From: Oryzias latipes
Taxonomy: Eukaryota; Chordata; Actinopteri; Beloniformes; Adrianichthyidae
Length of the DNA stretch: 64,000 nt
Assembly: GCF_002234675.1 (NCBI RefSeq)
Contig: NC_019866.2
Location: 2,532,583 to 2,596,582 of the forward strand
Direction of reading: 5' to 3'
Shown: positions 13,301 to 35,381 of the stretch, in pieces
Position numbering within the stretch: position 1 is the stretch's first letter
How the letters are laid out: each line of letters opens with the position of its first letter
The notes under the pieces: generated by a model
What the model was told of the DNA's origin: nothing
Database searches by the model: none
Seen by the model: the letters and a program-made list of their open reading frames with translations, nothing else
Position numbers and translations under genes: made by a program

Positions 13301-13726
13301 TATTCTAAATAGATATTTATCCAAGGGTCTGTGCTGCATTCCATGCTGATTCATCCACTTGTAGACAAACAGATCCACGAACATCTTTGTAAATTAATTG
13401 ATTAATTTGACTTTTAATGGATTTTTTATCAGGGTGACTCTGGAGGCCCCCTCATGTGTAAGCAGGATGGCTCTTGGCATCAGGCAGCTGTGTTATCATC
13501 TACGGCAGTGATGGAGTTTGAAAGACTCAGCCGATTCCAGGACTTCCTGGTTGAGACAGTGGGAACATTCCTGTCTCCTGCCTCAACCACCACCACTGCC
13601 ACTACCGCACCAACTATCAGACCAACTACCAGACCAACTACCAGACCTTATAGACCTACCAGACCTTTTACCAGCCCCCCTTCTGCCCACATGACTACAA
13701 TGAATGGCATGGAACATTCATCATAA
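10302..13726 (+). pseudogene. Gene B: rearranged protease gene, signal exon plus dead second domain
   Basis: Exon 1 (10302-10353) encodes MALKLIFVVALQTLFLK, a signal peptide, and ends in phase 1. The next recognisable exons are 12609-12862, 12953-13053 and 13433-13726, which match exons 8, 9 and 10 of gene C. They encode the second half of the dead domain (NVAVLQL, where active proteases have DIALLQL), GDSGGP with Ser kept, and a Thr/Pro tail. Exons 2-7, which carry domain 1 and the start of domain 2, are missing. Exon 8 needs an incoming phase of 2, so splicing exon 1 straight to it shifts the frame. A LINE fragment sits exactly where the deleted part should be. I infer a pseudogene, although exons 8-10 themselves have no stops. 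AATAAA at 13924-13929 may be its poly(A) signal. Confidence 0.75.
11449..12380 (+). mobile_element. LINE fragment, endonuclease to RT linker
   Basis: Plus-strand remnant of a non-LTR element. It reads TWHQ-like endonuclease sequence near 11470, DTRVKRWAELSTDH near 11550, then across stops to FWQTIRRLRRGKQFSTGTVF (about 12079-12138) and RWKEYFEDLLNP (12186-12221), ending near SGKAPEVDVVRPEYLKSL. It contains several stops and lacks the RT core. The same family appears on the minus strand at 44590-45070. Its right edge abuts sequence homologous to the intron after exon 7 of gene C. Confidence 0.7.
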
Positions 13727-16485
13727 GGTTTTCTTCTACCCTCTACCTTGTGTTCCCTTTTCTCCTCACAAGAAAGTTAAACTTCTAATGATGTGAAATC
13801 CAAAATTCTCTCCTAAACAAGCTCTTGTGTTTACTCTTTCTTTATACATGCATCTTTGTTTCATCCTTGTAATACTATTACTACTTAACAGCAGGAGCTT
13901 TTGTTTCAAAGTCTTGCAGAGAAAATAAAGAACAACTTTGGGGGGGTCATTTTTCTTCTTGTTTCCCTGTAGATTTTTCCTCCGTCTTTCTTCTCCAAAC
14001 CTGTATTTGCCATTGTTGCTGTTACTCTCTTTGTTGTTACATGTGTTCCTGTGTGTTTGTGTCGTTTGGGACTCCTCAGCAGTTCAATCATCTCTACAGT
14101 CACTAATATTAGCTCAGTCAGGGGAAACCATTGACTGTAAATGAAAACTGGGTGAACTCTGCCCCCTGGAGTTCCAAACAGGAAGTACCCACAGACTGCA
14201 GGAAGTCAAACTCTCATAGAAGTAAACAGACACAAGTCAGTCATGCCATTTTTCAGAATAACCATTCTTGCTCTGAAACATCTTCTTAACATGTTCTTTA
14301 GAATCCTCTTTTTTCATATTTTTCCATAGAAATGTTGACCCTGATGGATTCGGTCCCATCACTGCTTATTGACAATTTCTGGTTTCAACATGGAGTCACA
14401 AAAAATAGCGACTAAATTGACTTAATTTGCTTGGATCTGGGAGTAAATCATGACGGCACAGTCTCTCTCTCCAGTTCTCAGATACAGTCAATAGGAGAAA
14501 CAGAACATTTAAAACTGACTGATCACCTATTATTACAAAAAAGTCGTGATCATTTTTCTTTGTTAGTGGGATTTATTGAAATGAGAAGGGATTGGAATTT
14601 GATTATCAATCATCTGGTGATCATCTACGTCTTTGTTTTCCTCGTCTGAGCTGGAATCTGGATCAGAACCGTACGGATGGATAGCTCTGATATCGCTCCC
14701 CACTATTGTTGCACCGCTGACGTCAGGTTGGAGGTGTGAGGGGCTGTAAGCAAGAGGGAGAGAGTGTAAACAAAAGGATGGTGGGAAGTGGGGGCAGGCT
14801 TACTATGCATCAACAGTCTTGTGCACAGCTCAGGGGTAAATTACAAACTCCTGCTGCTCTGCAGAAACTATGTCCTGTGATTGAAAGACCACTGGGAAAA
14901 CCTTTACAATCAAACAATGATCAGAGTGGAACTTTAATTGTTCTTACATGAGGTTTAAACATGTTTGGGTCTCGATATGAAAGGTCAACATTCTTTAAAG
15001 AAAATCTTATGAAGTTTTGTTTGACATAAAAACAAAACCTCCTTTAGTAGAAACTGTTTTCTCAGTATTTTGTATGAATTTGTGTGTTTCAAGTTTCCTT
15101 TTCTAATATAGCAAGCACAAATTAAAATGATGTAGAAATAAATAAATAAATAAAAGAAGCAGTAAAGCCAGCTGGATGGAAAATGTTCCTGTCATTTAAC
15201 ACATCAGATGACACACTCACTTTTAAGAGCTGTCCCTTGTTCCACCATCAGCAACGTTTCTACTCCTCATAAAGGCATGTGATGAAAGAAGAGCAGACAA
15301 ACCTGCCAGATGACTTTTCAATGAGTTTGCAAGAAAAATGTAAAAAATATAACCATTAATCCCAATAAAAGCCTCATGATGACTGTGTGTTTTTATAATT
15401 TATTCAAATCTAAGCAGCAGAGGAATTTATGGAAACCTGAAATGGTGAATTCTTTTCAAGGCATTTGGAAAAAATGCCAATGAAAGTTTCTCTGGTAAAT
15501 TGGAAAACTAAAGATGTGGAAAATCTAAGACAATGACAAGACAGACGGCTACAGACAAAGGGAGATTTTTTTATATCTCCAAAGCTGCAGGAATGCTGTC
15601 AGGTCAGAGTAGATGAAGTTGTTTTCACTCTCTGCTGATGTCTGTTGCATCCGCAGTCTGGCTGCAGACATCAATTGCAATCAGAATGCAAACTGGATTT
15701 TTATCATTCAAATTTACGTAAGATCTTATTTATTTATTTGTTCCTTTCATGAAAGCACCCGATACACAACCACACAATATATATCTCTTCAAAACATACA
15801 CAAATTCCAAAATCCATTCAATACAAACAACAAAACAAAATAATGGAAAAGGGAAGACAGTAAAAAAAAATACTCATTTTTTCATTCTGTTTCTTTATCA
15901 ATATTAATAGAAAATACAAAAATACGTTTTCTTAACTTGTTCTGTCCAAAAACTAAGCAAACAGATTAGAGCTGAAGGCCTTTTTTTGTTGGACAGGTTT
16001 TAGTATCACACAGAGGTTATCTTAGAAAACCAGAGTGTAAATTTGTATAAACCCCTTTTTGTTTTTTTCCCATTATTTTTTATTTATTTGTTACATTCAA
16101 TGTGTGTGGGGAGGGAAAGGGGAAGAATGTGAGGGGGGGTAAAAGGAAGAAGGGTGGAGAAAGTGGGGGATACAGGCGCTGATTTGAATAAGTTATTATT
16201 TTAAGCTGTGTAACAATAATACCAGATCGGCTGAGACGACAAATATTACATCAAAGTTGAAATTCTCACCCGAAGATGAGCAGAAGACTGTCCATCAATA
16301 CACTGTGGGTTAGGAGGAGGATGAAGCAGACAGGGAGCAGTGTGGCAGTGTGCACGTGGGGGTGGAGATACATGCATGCTGCCGATGTGAACCGTGTGTT
16401 CATGAGGGGAACCAGATCCCCCCAAATACATGTAACATTTTAAAACATCCTGTCGATCACAGAGAAAACATGTTTATTTTTAGAG
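13727..16485. other. 3' flank of gene B, duplicated, no gene
   Basis: The 3' UTR and flank parallel the gene C flank: 14160-14300 matches about 32800-32940, and 14630-15460 matches about 34105-34935. A module of about 120 bp containing 'gagctggaatctggatcagaaccgtacgg' occurs at 14640-14760 and again at 31690-31800 and 34120-34230. AAATAAATAAATAAATAA at about 15137-15155 is a microsatellite. 15600-16480 is AT-rich with no supported gene. Confidence 0.5.
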
Positions 16486-17825
16486 TGGTTACTTGGGGGG
16501 CGGTATTCAGGGGTGTTTTTGTCACTTGGGGGAAGTAACCTTTTTGGCTGATCTGATTGGGTGAAATTTGCATGTCAAGTCCGGCGAAGAAGCGGGGCGG
16601 GACTTTCTTTTAGAGGCTTTAATAAAAAAGAAACAGCGGCTGTAACGTGGATTAAAAGGATTAAAACTGACACAAAACTTCCTGTACTGACTAATCATGA
16701 CCTTATTTTCCTACTAAAATAAAGATTATGTAAAAAAATTTTAACATCTTCAGAGCTATTGAGGATTTCTGACCAAATCTGATCCATTTGTAAATATGAA
16801 AAATTCCTAAAAATAAACAAAGTGAAATATTAACATATTCTTTATTATATTATGACAATAAGGTCATCATTGGTCTGTACAGAAGGTTTGGTGACAGTAG
16901 CTTCAGTATCTTCATAACTATTGATAACTTTAGTCATGATTCATATCTAGTAAAATTTGAAAACGTATATGCAACAAGATAAAATAAAGATGGACTTTCC
17001 TACAAAATATTTATTGTAACACGATTATGCTGACGAGTCTTCATTACCAGCTCATATAAATATAGACATTTATTCTTTTTTGTGAGGTTATTGATTTTTA
17101 CAGAATGGTGTTTCACAGAGTCTACACTTTGTTGACGGTTCCTTGTGGCTGCATGTCTGCATTCACAGCTTGAAGCGAACAATTCTGATTAGAAATACAT
17201 TTGTAGTTCACTCTCTGTGTTAATACAAAAGGATTGAGGTACTTGCTGACACATTTGAACGTTTATCAGAAGACTTATTGAAGCAGGAAGTCCAAATCTG
17301 TGAAGATCTAATTTAACCGAACTGCAGCTGCTCTATTCCCGTGTTCCTCCGCGTAGCTGCTAGCTTGCAGTTTAAACTGTGCTTCATAATCGAGTCTCTT
17401 TGCATTTCCAGGGTTTCCAAAACGAAGTTGTTCTGCATTATGCTCATATCTGCACCTTAGTACTAAAGAGGGGGGGTGTCTTCTTTCACGTCCTCACTTC
17501 TCTCCGTACCGTTCTCATGCTGTTCTCTCCTAGATCCTCTTTACCGAAGTCACACAACAACACATTAGGGCGGCTCCGAACATTTTGGAGAAAATGTAAG
17601 ACGTTCACCTTATGGTTGTGAAAGTACTGTACATAGAAAATATGATAAAAGGCAGAGAGCCTCCTGTTGGCCCCCCCCTGCGCTGAAAGATGAAAGTCCC
17701 GCCCCACTGCCTCGCCGATAAGATATGCAAATTTCAGCCAATCAGATCAACCAGAAAGGTCACTGCCCCCAAGTGACAAACACACCCCTGAACACCGCCC
17801 CCTCAAGTGACAAAAAACGTCCCCT
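16486..17825. mobile_element. Non-autonomous DNA element with ~130-bp terminal inverted repeats
   Basis: The left end (about 16486-16613) and right end (about 17690-17825) are inverted copies of each other, with the order: cttggggg, ggcggtattcaggggtgt, gtcacttggggg, gaccttt, tgatctgattgg, gaaatttgcat, ggggcgggacttt. The interior has no transposase. Superfamily unknown. Confidence 0.75.
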
Positions 17826-18298
17826 TAACACTGAGCGTAAATCCTGGTGAGGGCGCAAAGGAGGATTGCAGCCATGCAGTTGTAAAATACGGGGTAGCTC
17901 GGTTAGAATTGCGCCTGCGTTGTTGTAAGGTTCACTCACTCAGTTCCTGAACCCCTGCTCAGTTGTCTTTACGCCCTTTCACTTTATGGCATGAGATGAA
18001 TCGCCATAGGTATTTAAATAGACTCAGTTTTTCAACTGATCTGAGGCTTTTTAGAAGTCTGTTCTAGATATTGCTGTGTTTTCCTTGTTTGGTTTTCATT
18101 TTTTCTCACTGTTGCCTTTTTTTTTCCTTTGTGCACGTTAACAGTGACTCCGCCCACTCACCAGTGGATCTTTTGTCACGGCTGCCTCCACTTAGCTAAT
18201 TAGCTACCCTGCATTTAAGAACCGCTACCTGAGGCTTCATGGGCAGCCCATCTTTTTCATGATGAAGTTGCTGGGTATATTTCTGAAGGTCATTAGCT
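17826..18298. other. Unannotated non-coding stretch
   Basis: No gene supported. A segment at 18140-18270 has the look of a dispersed repeat (tgactccgcccactcacc) but is not classified. Confidence 0.3.
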
Positions 18299-18586
18299 TT
18301 TTTTTTTTCTTTTTTTTTCAGATACTTTATTTATCCCTCAATGGGGAAATTCTTCTCTGCATTTGACCCATCCCCTGGGGGGGATGGTGAGCTGCAACTG
18401 AACTGCGCTCGGGAGGCGGTACCGTTAAGGGTCTTGCCTAAGGACCCTCACTGAGTGATGTTAACTGCTCACCATTGATATGGTAATTGCCCCCAGTACC
18501 ATTGTTTCTTCCCCTCCAGGAATTGAACCCTGGATTCCTGCATGGTAGCTTCTCACCTTACCAACCGAGCTACTCAGCCGCTATCA
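18299..18586 (-). mobile_element. tRNA-derived SINE (minus strand)
   Basis: Read on the minus strand it has a tRNA-like head with an A box (gtagctcggttggtaagg) and a B box (gggttcaattcc), then the conserved body found also at 47597-47880, and a T-rich (A-rich on its own strand) end near 18299-18320. Confidence 0.8.
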
Positions 18587-19335
18587 GCCCCTTTATTTAA
18601 TCCTTAGGATTCTGTTACGTCTTTTCTTGTGATTCTCTGTCCGCTTGTCTGACCATGACAGATCTGTGGAGCATAGAAGCTGAAGGCAGCTTCTTCATGT
18701 TTGGATTTGACTTTGGGCACTAACAAAAGACCAAGATCCAGGTGACCGGCGCCGGTACAAACTGTGTCAGGAGGTCAATCATGTATTTTGGCACTAAACC
18801 ATTTAAAGCTTTATTAAACTGCCTTAGAACCTTAAATTCTATCCGACAGGCAGCCAGTGGAAAGCCCTCAGAACTGGACTGATGTGGTCAAAGTTTGCCT
18901 TAATGTGTTTATTAAAATCTAGGTCTGTGTCCAAAAGAGGACACGGGTTTGGAGGAGAAACAACCCGCAGAGGGTTTTTTTTTTTAATTCCCAGAGCTTG
19001 AGTGTTCATACCCTAAAATCAAAATAACTAATCATCTCCCAAAGTATAGTTAGGCGAACCTAACTTAACCGTCTCAAGAAACACTCCTAAAACTGGTAAT
19101 TGGTAACATTGCACATAGAAACTTGTAAAATGTGAAGAAAAAGACGGCAATTACTGTGAAGAAGAATCACATGCAGTGGGCCTCAGTCTACACAAAGCGG
19201 CCAGGGTAGTTGGAGAGTTTTACTCCAATACTATTACCTCCCATATCCAAACACATCTGTGTAGTGAAGCAAACACTGTTTATCCACTGAGTTTTTCCAC
19301 AATTATCCTGAGTTCTGTATTTTCTGTGTCTGATG
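18587..19335. other. Repeat-like flank between B and C
   Basis: 18640-18935 resembles a dispersed repeat (accatttaaagctttattaaactgcc, then ggcagccagtggaaagccc), class unknown. 18950-19110 matches 36930-37100, showing that the flanks of genes C and D/E share ancestry here. Confidence 0.45.
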
Positions 19336-20760
19336 TAGAGGGCTGCATTGGGTTGGGTCCCGCCGGGTCCCGCGGTCCCAAATCTCGCGGGATTGGGGGG
19401 TTTGAATTGTGCTGCGGGTGGGAGCGGGCGGCAAAAAAAACCCCCGCGGGATCAGTGCTGCCATGAATATCTCATGAATATATATTAGAGGACTACGTTG
19501 GGCTGTGCAGCTGTTGGATTCTTATGTACTGAAGCTCCGTGAAGGCACCAGGTAGAGACGCCCAATGGCCTCTGTCATCTAACCTGTTGTTGGGGGTGTG
19601 CAACGCCCCGCCTCCTAGTGTGTTCTTTAAAGCCTGATACCGTGGTCGCGTGTAGGCGGAGCTACCAGCTAAAGTTATGGTCTGATCGCTGCATGGAGCG
19701 ATGTGTTTATCAATGCATGGTAGACACCAAGAATGTGGAGAGACCAGGTTTATTATTTTGAAGAGTTCTACTTGGTAATCATGTTTCCATGTTTGAGATC
19801 ATAAGATCATCCCAGGGAAAGTCTCTGCTTCAACTCCTGCAGTGAAAGCTGCATCTCAATCCGATGCCGTGTTTGCATCTCTCTGACAGAGTTGAAGCCA
19901 AAGCCCCTCCCCCGCCTCTGTAACTGCTTTTCCTCTCTACCTGTTCACCTGTTCATATCCTCTGTAGTTGAGAGTTGTTTTTCCCCGCGCTCCCAATGTA
20001 TTTTACACAGAGCGCAAAATACGGTCATCATAGGTTGACACGATAGTCGGGGCGCTTTAGCGCAGCACAAGGAAGAAAGAGCTGTTACTCTATCTGGCAA
20101 TACTGCGCGGATAAGGCTGGAGCAGCAGGGACAGGATGTCAATGGATGAAGCAGAAAAGAACCTCAAACGAGCTTCATCCTGAGTCACGCATGGTTCTCA
20201 GATCTGCGAATCAGCAAAACTGGAAAAGGCTGACGCTAAAAAAAAAGTATTTTTCTGTCGGGAAAAAATGAATTCATAGATTTTCAGCTCTGTTGAACCA
20301 TTACAATGTTTTTTTCTCTCCATGAATTCAAATGACTTTGACCTGCATCTTTACCAGCTGGTTCAGCGTGCTTCAGGCTGTCTGTCTGCGCGCGGACACA
20401 CGCACACTTTTAACCAAACAGGATTTGTGAAAATATATTTAATAATTAAGTTGCACATTACACAAAAGAGGAATGCATGAAAAGATGAGGCTGGAGGAGG
20501 GACACGAATCTCTTTAATAATATCAATACAAATACGTTTTTTTTTCCTGCGGGACGGGAGACGATCCAAATCAATGCTTCTCTATTACTGTGCGGGACTA
20601 AATTCTCTGAATTTTGTGGGTGCGGGCGGGAGTGGACATACATATTGCGGGTGCGGGCGGGAGTGTAACGCATACGTTGCGGGAGCGGGCGGGATTGGTC
20701 AGAAATTCAGCAGGCGCGGGCGGGAGCGGGATGAAGAAAATAGTCCTGCGCAGGGCTCTA
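19336..20760. mobile_element. Non-autonomous hAT-type element with 8-bp target duplication
   Basis: The 1425-bp insertion is bounded by direct 8-bp copies of gtctgatg (19328-19335 and 20761-20768). Ends are tagagggctgc on the left and gcagggctcta on the right, imperfect inverted repeats. Both subterminal regions are rich in gcgggcggga-type repeats (19370-19450 and 20615-20730). An 8-bp duplication is the hAT hallmark. No transposase frame is recognisable. Confidence 0.8.
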
Positions 20761-20768
20761 GTCTGATG

Positions 20769-22573
20769 TTTCTGTTTCTTAACACTTTTTCAATCTTTGA
20801 AGGTCATTCTGGTCATAAAGGTTATACGGGTTATACAAGGGATACAGGTTCAGTTTACCAGGCTATGTTTCCTGTTTGTAAATATTTGGCCAAATTCAAA
20901 GAAGAAATTTTAGAATGTAGGTGTGTTTTTATTTTAAGAACAAGGAACACGGAAAGAAATATCAAAAAAACAAACCCTGGTCATCCTGAGTATTTCCATA
21001 CCAATTTAATTCATCATATACATGCATTCAATTTTGATTTTTAATAGAAGCTTGAGTCACTTTGGTTTTAAGATGAATAATCTAAATACAGATTAAAATC
21101 TAAAAAGGATTTTAGCTGAAATATGAAACAAACTTAACAGTAAACTAGTTTGATGGGGAAAACCTAAACACTTGCTGTATACCAGAAACTAAGAACTAAC
21201 TGGTTTTGTAGCTGTGAGGTATTTTCCCCTTTGCTCTTACAAATTATTAGCACTAATTGTCTTCTTTGCTTCAAGGTTGGTTCTTCAGATCTATCCCTCT
21301 GTCTGGTGTCCAGCTGTCTGCTCTTTGTCCTATGGCTTAGTCACAACTGCCCTAAGGGGTGGATATGGGGCTGCCTGTGGGGGAAAATGTGGCAAACCTG
21401 TATGGGGCACATAGAACATTTCTAGACAACCAAAATTGATGCTGCACATTTATTTATGGGTGTGCTGCTGGTGACAGGTTGTAGTAATTACACTACACGT
21501 GAGGGTAAGTAAGGGCGAAGTAGGTGAAATGCAGGCATGTTGTGCATATTTTTCATTGTTATACCCCCCCCCCCCCCCCCCCACGATCCTGCATGCTGTG
21601 CCTAAATCCTGTCCAAAGAGCCCCTTTAGTGCTGTTCATGTGATAAGTGCACGTTCTTTGCTGCAGCCTGACTGCTAGAAACGAGGAAATTCAACAATCA
21701 CAGTGTAGCCTGTGTAGACATCCAATGGGTGTCCTACAGGAACTTTATATATTAAGTGCACACCCCGTACGTGCAGCATTTCTGCACGGTCAGTAAAGAG
21801 TACTCACTCCTTACCAATTAATGACTAGAGTGTAGCATAAAGAGACGGGACAACAGCATCGTCTGTATGTCAACTTCCATCAGTCTTACCAATACTTTTC
21901 TGTCTATACCACACACAAAGGGGTACGTTCCATTTTCATTACATTTCTTAAGGTGGCTATCCGTGCTTCCTCCTCTACACGACCCACCTATGAACCCGGA
22001 CAACTCAAAAACCTGTTAAACCCACAGGTCCACTCCCCATAAGACATTTCCTGGATCAGGTGTCATCAGTCTATCATAACAAGCAATCACATGATCCAGG
22101 TTAGTAGTTTTAAAAAGCTAATCACAGCTTGAGAGCAAACAGGAAGCCCAGCTTTAATCATAAACTTAACATCTGTTGTGCTCTAAACTCATGTTTTCAT
22201 TGTTTCCTTCCTGTTATTCACAAAAGCGATTCTAATGTGTCCATCATGACAGTTTCTGATCTAATATAACTTTTGTGTGTGTGCGTGGGGGGGGGGGGTC
22301 CCACAACACAAACAGTTCTTCATAAATATGATATGAGATGAGAAGAAATGTCGCTTTAGTTAAACTGGTAACAAACCACAAGATAATAGACAAATTAAAT
22401 GATTCAGTTTGTCACAATTTGACAATAAAAATGCTTAAAAAGTAGCAATAAACATTTTTAATAAAAGCTTAGAAAAAGACAACAGTGTGAAAATACAAGA
22501 AGAGTGTTTAACTGGAGTTCTGTTTAAAATATGTCAGAGGTGACTCATTTCTTGGTTGATGTAAGGAGGACAA
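20769..22573. other. Duplicated upstream flank of gene C
   Basis: 20770-21600 matches about 37110-37930, and 21990-22140 matches about 45180-45310. From 22222 the sequence matches the proximal flanks of B and D. It contains a C run of about 18 at 21565-21582 and a TG/G run at about 22275-22298. Short reading frames here (for example 21214-21414) occur in both copies but drift without codon-like constraint, so no gene is called. Confidence 0.5.
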
Positions 22574-22689
22574 GTCTGATAGGTAACAGGTGTTAAAGAT
22601 GCTTTCTGGGTGTGTCTAAAATATGGGGAAACATTCAGTGTATATAAAGTTCTCACAAAGACCAGATTTTGCAACAAAAGACTGCAGAC
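22574..22689 (+). promoter_or_regulatory. TATA promoter of gene C
   Basis: Contains aggtaacaggtg (22581-22592, with an E-box CAGGTG), the tctaaaatatggggaaac block and a TATA box tatataaa (22641-22648), about 41 bp before the ATG. The initiation site should lie near 22670-22675. The arrangement is shared with B, D and E. Confidence 0.75.
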
Positions 22690-32747
<10,058 letters not shown>

Positions 32748-33560
32748 ACTTCTAATGATGTAAAATCCAAAAATCTCTCCTAAACAAGCTAGCGTTTGAC
32801 TCCTCCCTCATGGCGTTCCAAATAGGAAGTACACACAGACTTCAAGGGGCCAAATCTTATAGAAATGACTCGGTTATTCCATTTATCAAAATAACCATTC
32901 TTGCTCTGATACATCTTTATAACATGTTCTTCATAATCCTTTTTTTCATATTTTTTCTGTAGTTCAAGTTATTGTGGGAGGGGTGTGGCGTTTTCTTTGA
33001 TTCTTTCAATTATTTGATTTCAAAAAAGCTTTATAAATGAAGATGATCTAAATGTTAGATCAGGTGTTCTGGTCTCAAATGAAAATCCATCCATCCTCCT
33101 CTGGATGTTGATTTAGAAAATATATTTTTCTCTTTGGTGTAAAAAGAAAATAAACTTCAAATGCTGCGGTTTCAATCGATTTCTGGTAATTATTTTTAGT
33201 TCCGTTCATATTTTCTACATGTTGGGCTTTTTTCTAGGTTTGTTTGTAAATTTAGGTTTTATTAAAGGACAAAGAATCAACTTGTTTCTATGTGTTTGTT
33301 ATGTAGAGAAACATAAATCGCAATGAAATCAAATTACAGTTGTATTCAAGGTTGGGGGGAAAAATAAATTAATGAAAACTGTCTGGGGTGTCTTTTTATT
33401 CTTAAGAAGTAGAAAGACCTTTCAAATGCTTTGATTGACTTTTTAAGGTTTAGTCGTATTTTATTAGAGGTCCATCAGTCTTTGTTTACTCAGACACATG
33501 ATCTAGTCTTGTGTATCAGGACATCAGGTGGATTTGTTTGTATTTTTTACTGCAGGGACA
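32748..33560 (+). other. 3' UTR and flank of gene C
   Basis: From about 33190 it matches the flank of gene A (1655-2020). AATAAA at 33363-33368 is a candidate poly(A) signal. 32760-32960 matches the gene B flank. Confidence 0.5.
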
Positions 33561-35364
33561 GATACAGTAGATAAAAAATAATATGACATGCAGCACTTTT
33601 GTGTAAGAATAAACCCCTTTCCCTGGAACCGTGTGCCTCCCATCTCTGCATTTTGGGTCCTTCATGCTCACCAGACAGATAAAAAGAATATGACGTGGCT
33701 TAAGATGACATACAAATAAAGAACACCACATCGGGTGAAAATGTATGATTTTTAGTAAATTCAGTCTCTGAAGAATCATAAAATAAATTGTATTTCACTT
33801 GGCAATTATTTAAACTAGTGTTTGTGTTTAATTTAAAAACCCACTTAGATAAAAATTGCATTTTTTTGTGTTTTTAACATGTTCTTGTGGCACTTTCTGA
33901 TGATTGAGAACATATTTGTAGAAAATTAAGATTAAAATTGCATTTCCAAGTATTTATTTTAATTGCTGTGAATCAGAAGCAGACATAAAAAGCAGCTTTT
34001 GAAAGATCGTGATTATGACGTAAAAAATACGCTGGGCGGGGCCACCATCTCCCTGCTCCACCCCGTTCTGATGCATCCTCTTGCAGACAAATAGATCCAT
34101 CTACATCTTTGTTTTCCTCGTCTGAGCTGGAATCTGGATCAGAACCGTACGGATGGATAGCTCCGATATCGCTCCCCACTATTGTTGCACCGCTGACGTC
34201 AGGTTGGAGGTGTGAGGGGCTGTAAGCAACAGGGATAGAGTGTAAACAAAAGGATGATGGGAAGTGGGGGCAGGCTTACTATGCATCAACAGTCTCGTGC
34301 ACAGCTCAGGGTAAATTACAAACTCCTGCCGCTCTGCAGAAACTATGTCCTGTGATTGAAAGACCACTGGGAACACTTTTACAATCGATCAGACGATGAT
34401 CAGAGTGGAACTTTAACTGTTCTCACATGAGGTTTGAACATGTTTGGGTCTCGTGTATGAAAGGTCAACATTCTTTAAAAAAATCTTATCAAATTTTGTT
34501 TGACATAAAAAGAAACCTGTTGCCATAAAAACAAAAATTGTTTTCACAGTATTTTGTATGAATTTGTGTTTCAAGTTTTCTTTTCTAATATGGCAAGCAC
34601 AAATTAATATGATGTAGAAATAAATAAAAGAAGCAGTAAAGCCAGCTGGATGGAAAATGTTCCTGTCATTTAACACATCAGATGACACACTCACATTTAT
34701 GAGCTGTCCTTTGTTCCACCATCAGCAACGTTTCTACTCCTCATAAAGGCATGCGATGAAAGAAGAGCAGACAAACCTGTCAGATGACTTTTCAATGAGT
34801 TTGCAAGAAAAATGTAAAAAAATACTACAATTAATCACAATAAAAGCCTCATGATGACTGTGTGTTTTTATAATTTATTCAAATCTGAGCAGCAGAGGAA
34901 TTTATGGAAACCTGAAATGGTGAATTCTTTTCAAGCTGTCATGATCTGATCAAGGCGGACCCAGATTCTGCAACCCGGAAGGAAGAGGCAGGTAGGTAAA
35001 AGCAATGAGTTGTATCACTAGAGGAGACATCACGTGGTTCCTCATGGGAGGAGAGCACCGCCATCTTGGTGAGGTCCAGTCACTGCTGCAGTGAATGCAT
35101 GTCAACACATTTTTTGCATAATACCAGTTCATTGTTTGGGTTTCAACTGCCAAAATCAGAGAACTGAGTCCATGAAGGAGGAAGGTATATCATTTCACAG
35201 GTAGGTACTATAATTTTTTTCTTTTAATGCTGCAGGGGCTTCATTAATCATACACGTGTTGACATTCATGATGCTGCAAGGCTGTTATCAACATGCTGCA
35301 TGATGTTCGTATAATTTGCTGTCAATATGAATGTACATTTTATTTTGCTAAACTTGTATACAGC
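33561..35364. other. Non-coding flank of gene C
   Basis: 34105-34935 matches 14630-15460 downstream of gene B. It includes the module with gaaccgtacgg (34120-34230). 34937-35020 begins like the end of an LTR (tgtcatgatctg, then gcggacccag) but is too short to classify. No gene supported. Confidence 0.4.
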
Positions 35365-35381
35365 ATACTAGGCTATTATAG

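Noticed and set aside
20574..21044. 156-codon ORF with Gly-rich start
   Set aside because: Begins in the GC-rich subterminal repeats of the hAT-type element and runs into flank; no domain.
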